The notes under the pieces were generated by a model, which saw nothing but the letters and a program-made list of their open reading frames with translations, ran no database searches and was not told the DNA's origin. Shown here piece after piece: positions 6,328 through 8,480 of a stretch of 8,480 bases of DNA. Location of the stretch: the NCBI GenBank assembly GCA_021106755.1, contig JAIOTM010000199.1:1-8480 (forward strand), given 5' to 3'. Position numbers and translations under genes: made by a program. The stretch is from Candidatus Cloacimonadota bacterium (GTDB lineage Bacteria > Cloacimonadota > Cloacimonadia > Cloacimonadales > JAIOQZ01). Each line of letters begins with the position of its first letter. Positions within the stretch are counted from its first letter, which is position 1.

Positions 6328-6332
6328 CCACA

Positions 6333-8399
6333 ATGCGTACACTGACATTGCTTTTTTTTCTTATGCCGTTCTTCTCCCTCACAGCAATTACAATTACTGT
6401 GAGTCTCGACGGAACTGAAGACTACACCTCAATCCAGACTGCAATAGACAACTCAAATGATAGTGACTCAATTCTTGTGCATCCAGGTAGGTATATAGAG
6501 AATCAGAACACAAACGGACACAATGTTACAATAACCAGTTTGTTTGCAATTGACCAGAACCCAACCCATATAGACAGCACAATTATTGATGGCAACTTTG
6601 AGCGGAGTGTCAGAATAGAAAATAGCGAATCAGTTACTTTTAATGGTTTTACAGTTTCAAATAACTATGATTTAGAGAATGTAATGTCACATGGTTTTGG
6701 TGGTGGTTTTTTTATTGATATACAAAGCAATGTTTCTATCTTGAATTCCAAAATTATCAATTGTATAGCAGAAGGCGGTGGTGGAATTACAGTGGGTGAT
6801 CAATCACATCTGAATTTAGAAAATGTAGTAATCTCAAACAACAAAGCACAGAATTATGCAGGTGGTATATTCTTTGATGGAGGTGCTACTTTTAGCTCCA
6901 CCAATGCTCAAGTCTATAACAATGTTGCCGCAAATGGTATGGATTTATTTTTTATGAGTTACGATGATTATCCCCAGCAGTTTGATTTTAATTTTGACAT
7001 GGGAAGCATAGCTTTAAACAGTATTGACAATTTTTTTGTTTGCTCTATCTGGACAGACAATATTACGTTCTCTTTTGCCAATTCATATTTTACCCCAATA
7101 GATAGCGATGTTTATGTCAGCCCAACCGGAGACAACAGCAATGATGGTTTAACTGTAAACACAGCTTTACAATCTATTAGCTATGCCATGCAATTAATTG
7201 CAAACAATCCAGTAATCCCCAGAACAATCTTTTTGGATTCGGGCATATATTCATTTTCTCAAAATGGACAGATAATGCCGTTTGGCTTAAAACCAAATGT
7301 AAGCCTTGTCGGAGCAGATATGAATAGCACCATTATTGATGCAGAATTAACAAATGTCTATTTTGCAGGCTGGTCTTCTGATAACAACACAATTTCGGAT
7401 ATCCGTTTTGAAAATGCCAGAGCACAGAGTTTTGGTTTTCCAATGCATTTCCATGAATGTACAAATACTGTTCTGCGTAATCTGATTATTGATAATAGCT
7501 TTTGTCATGGAAATACTGGGATATATATGACTACTTCTGAAGGAGTAATAATTGAAAATGTTATTATCCAGAATGTGAATATACCTGATGAAGATATGAT
7601 GGGTTTAGCAACAAACAGCACAGAGGATATATATGTAAATAATTTGATTGTAGCCGGGCATACACAATCGGGTTGGCTAAGAACCTTTCATGGGACATAT
7701 TTCAGCGAAAGCGATGTTGTAGCCCGGAACTGTATATTTACAGATAATACAGCTCAGGATGGTACAATGTTTGAGTACCAGACAATTTATGACCAGACAA
7801 CGGATTTTGATTTGGATATGAGTAATATTTTAATATACAACAATGCTGCTTCATCCAGTGTGTTTACCTTTGGACCGCTTTATGTGCAGGATAGATGGAA
7901 TCCTGTAAAAATAACAAACTGTACTTTTGCCCATAACACAGGAAACCACTATTTTGCCGCTGTTCTGGGCTATGCGGAAGTAAGCAACTGCATCTTTTTT
8001 AATCCAAAGCTACCAGCAGAAATTCGATTTACAAATTTTATACCTGCTCCTGAGTTACCTGTTCCAGTTGAAGCAGATGTGTTGGTGCAGAACTGCTCGT
8101 TTTTAACAGATTCATTTTTTGTGGATTTACCTGATTTACTAACCGAGTATGATAATTTATATTCCAATAATCCCATGTTTTGGGGAGCCGCTACCGACTC
8201 TCTGGATATTTCTATGGCAGGATATTATCAGTTGTCGGATAGCTCTCTGTGTGTAAATACAGGAACGCAAGACACAACTGGTTTAAATCTACCAGCTACC
8301 GATCTTGCAGGCAATCCACGTATCTGGAACGAAATAATTGATATGGGTGTATACGAGACTGTTCACTCTAACTCCTTTTCTTTCCGTATAGACATTTAG
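6333..8399 (+). CDS. Secreted two-module right-handed parallel beta-helix protein
   Basis: A 688-aa predicted exported protein. It has a signal peptide at residues 1-18 (cleavage likely after LTA), then two beta-helix modules. The first (about 25-250) starts with YTSIQTAIDNSNDSDSILV and HPGRYIEN, the typical opening of pectin-lyase-like helices, and continues with short repeats ending in Asn ladders (VVISNNKA, QVYNNVAANG). The second begins at about 259 with VYVSPTGDNSNDGL, the common opening of DUF1565-like surface proteins, and runs to about 640 with further rungs (NLIIDNSF, NVIIQNVNI, NILIYNNAA). The end, DLAGNPRIWNEIIDMGVYE, is the usual terminal cap of such proteins. Normally a linker and a sorting domain (NYPNPFNP type) follow, but here only about 13 residues remain (TVHSNSFSFRIDI), so the anchor or secretion domain is missing. 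No catalytic site is recognisable; adhesion or glycan binding are guesses. The gene looks more AT-rich than its neighbours. Confidence 0.82.
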   Translation: MRTLTLLFFLMPFFSLTAITITVSLDGTEDYTSIQTAIDNSNDSDSILVHPGRYIENQNTNGHNVTITSLFAIDQNPTHIDSTIIDGNFERSVRIENSESVTFNGFTVSNNYDLENVMSHGFGGGFFIDIQSNVSILNSKIINCIAEGGGGITVGDQSHLNLENVVISNNKAQNYAGGIFFDGGATFSSTNAQVYNNVAANGMDLFFMSYDDYPQQFDFNFDMGSIALNSIDNFFVCSIWTDNITFSFANSYFTPIDSDVYVSPTGDNSNDGLTVNTALQSISYAMQLIANNPVIPRTIFLDSGIYSFSQNGQIMPFGLKPNVSLVGADMNSTIIDAELTNVYFAGWSSDNNTISDIRFENARAQSFGFPMHFHECTNTVLRNLIIDNSFCHGNTGIYMTTSEGVIIENVIIQNVNIPDEDMMGLATNSTEDIYVNNLIVAGHTQSGWLRTFHGTYFSESDVVARNCIFTDNTAQDGTMFEYQTIYDQTTDFDLDMSNILIYNNAASSSVFTFGPLYVQDRWNPVKITNCTFAHNTGNHYFAAVLGYAEVSNCIFFNPKLPAEIRFTNFIPAPELPVPVEADVLVQNCSFLTDSFFVDLPDLLTEYDNLYSNNPMFWGAATDSLDISMAGYYQLSDSSLCVNTGTQDTTGLNLPATDLAGNPRIWNEIIDMGVYETVHSNSFSFRIDI

Positions 8400-8480
8400 A
8401 AGTTGATAGACCAAGTGCACATCAAGTTCAAAAAATCATTAAACCCTCAGCTTGACATTTTTTCACCACATACTTAACCA
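8400..8480. other. Downstream intergenic tail with a TTGACA hexamer
   Basis: There is no gene and no clear terminator hairpin in these 81 bases. A consensus -35 hexamer TTGACA at 8452-8457, within AT-rich DNA, suggests a promoter for a gene beyond the window. The expected -10 position at 17-base spacing (8475-8480, TAACCA) is poor, so this is tentative. Confidence 0.25.

Larger units (their letters stand above)
6137..6332. other. Intergenic region rich in palindromes between protease and beta-helix genes
   Basis: These 196 bases hold four consecutive inverted repeats (described separately), with G- and C-runs very unlike the flanking genes, and end in the ribosome-binding site of the beta-helix gene. 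The forward frame used by the beta-helix gene happens to stay open back to a GTG at 6192, across the repeat. The 47 residues it would add are repeat translation, not a plausible N-terminus. Confidence 0.7.

Noticed and set aside
6192..6332. N-terminal extension of the beta-helix gene from a GTG at 6192
   Set aside because: The extra 47 residues are translation of the palindrome cluster, have no good ribosome-binding site, and would bury the signal peptide that begins at the ATG at 6333.
1..8480. CRISPR array, tRNA/rRNA gene, transposase, toxin-antitoxin or anti-phage cassette
   Set aside because: I looked for regularly spaced repeats, cloverleaf-like segments, transposase motifs and small paired genes, and found none.

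Overview
The window carries six complete protein genes and the tail of a seventh, all on the + strand, with no RNA gene, CRISPR array or recognisable transposase. The organism looks like a bacterium of the FCB/'Cloacimonadota-like' group. The evidence is a secreted protease ending in a FlgD-like sorting domain (NYPNPFNP motif, type IX secretion style), a DUF5683 protein, and a two-module right-handed beta-helix protein of the kind those lineages carry in many copies. Base composition is moderately AT-rich. The phylum is an inference from family content, not from a marker gene.

Region 1 (1-3010) is a tight housekeeping/stress cluster. An unidentified C-terminal fragment overlaps by 4 bases (ATGA) with a TcdA/CsdL-type tRNA threonylcarbamoyladenosine dehydratase. 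One base later comes a 597-aa membrane protein that fuses a CPA-type Na+/H+ antiporter fold to a PTS EIIA type-2 domain. Twenty bases after it lies a small alkyltransferase-like (ATL) DNA-repair protein whose active-site Cys is replaced by Trp. Spacing suggests one transcript. The functions (tRNA modification, ion transport with a possible phosphorylation input, alkylation-damage recognition) have no obvious common pathway.

Region 2 (3011-3267) is a 257-base intergenic stretch with a short hairpin and three copies of the 7-mer TTGTAAA/TTTACAA.

Region 3 (3268-8399) is a cell-envelope/secretome block: a small DUF5683 membrane protein, a 770-aa M6-family (immune inhibitor A-like) metalloprotease with signal peptide and C-terminal sorting domain, and a 688-aa beta-helix protein with a signal peptide but no visible sorting domain. 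Between the last two lies a compact cluster of palindromes (about 6151-6308) that looks like a REP/MITE-like dispersed repeat inserted just upstream of the beta-helix gene.

I did not find a clear multi-gene undescribed system. The points most worth a second look are the antiporter-EIIA fusion, which appears to lack the usual membrane acidic residue, the PWFR-type ATL protein, and the palindrome cluster.
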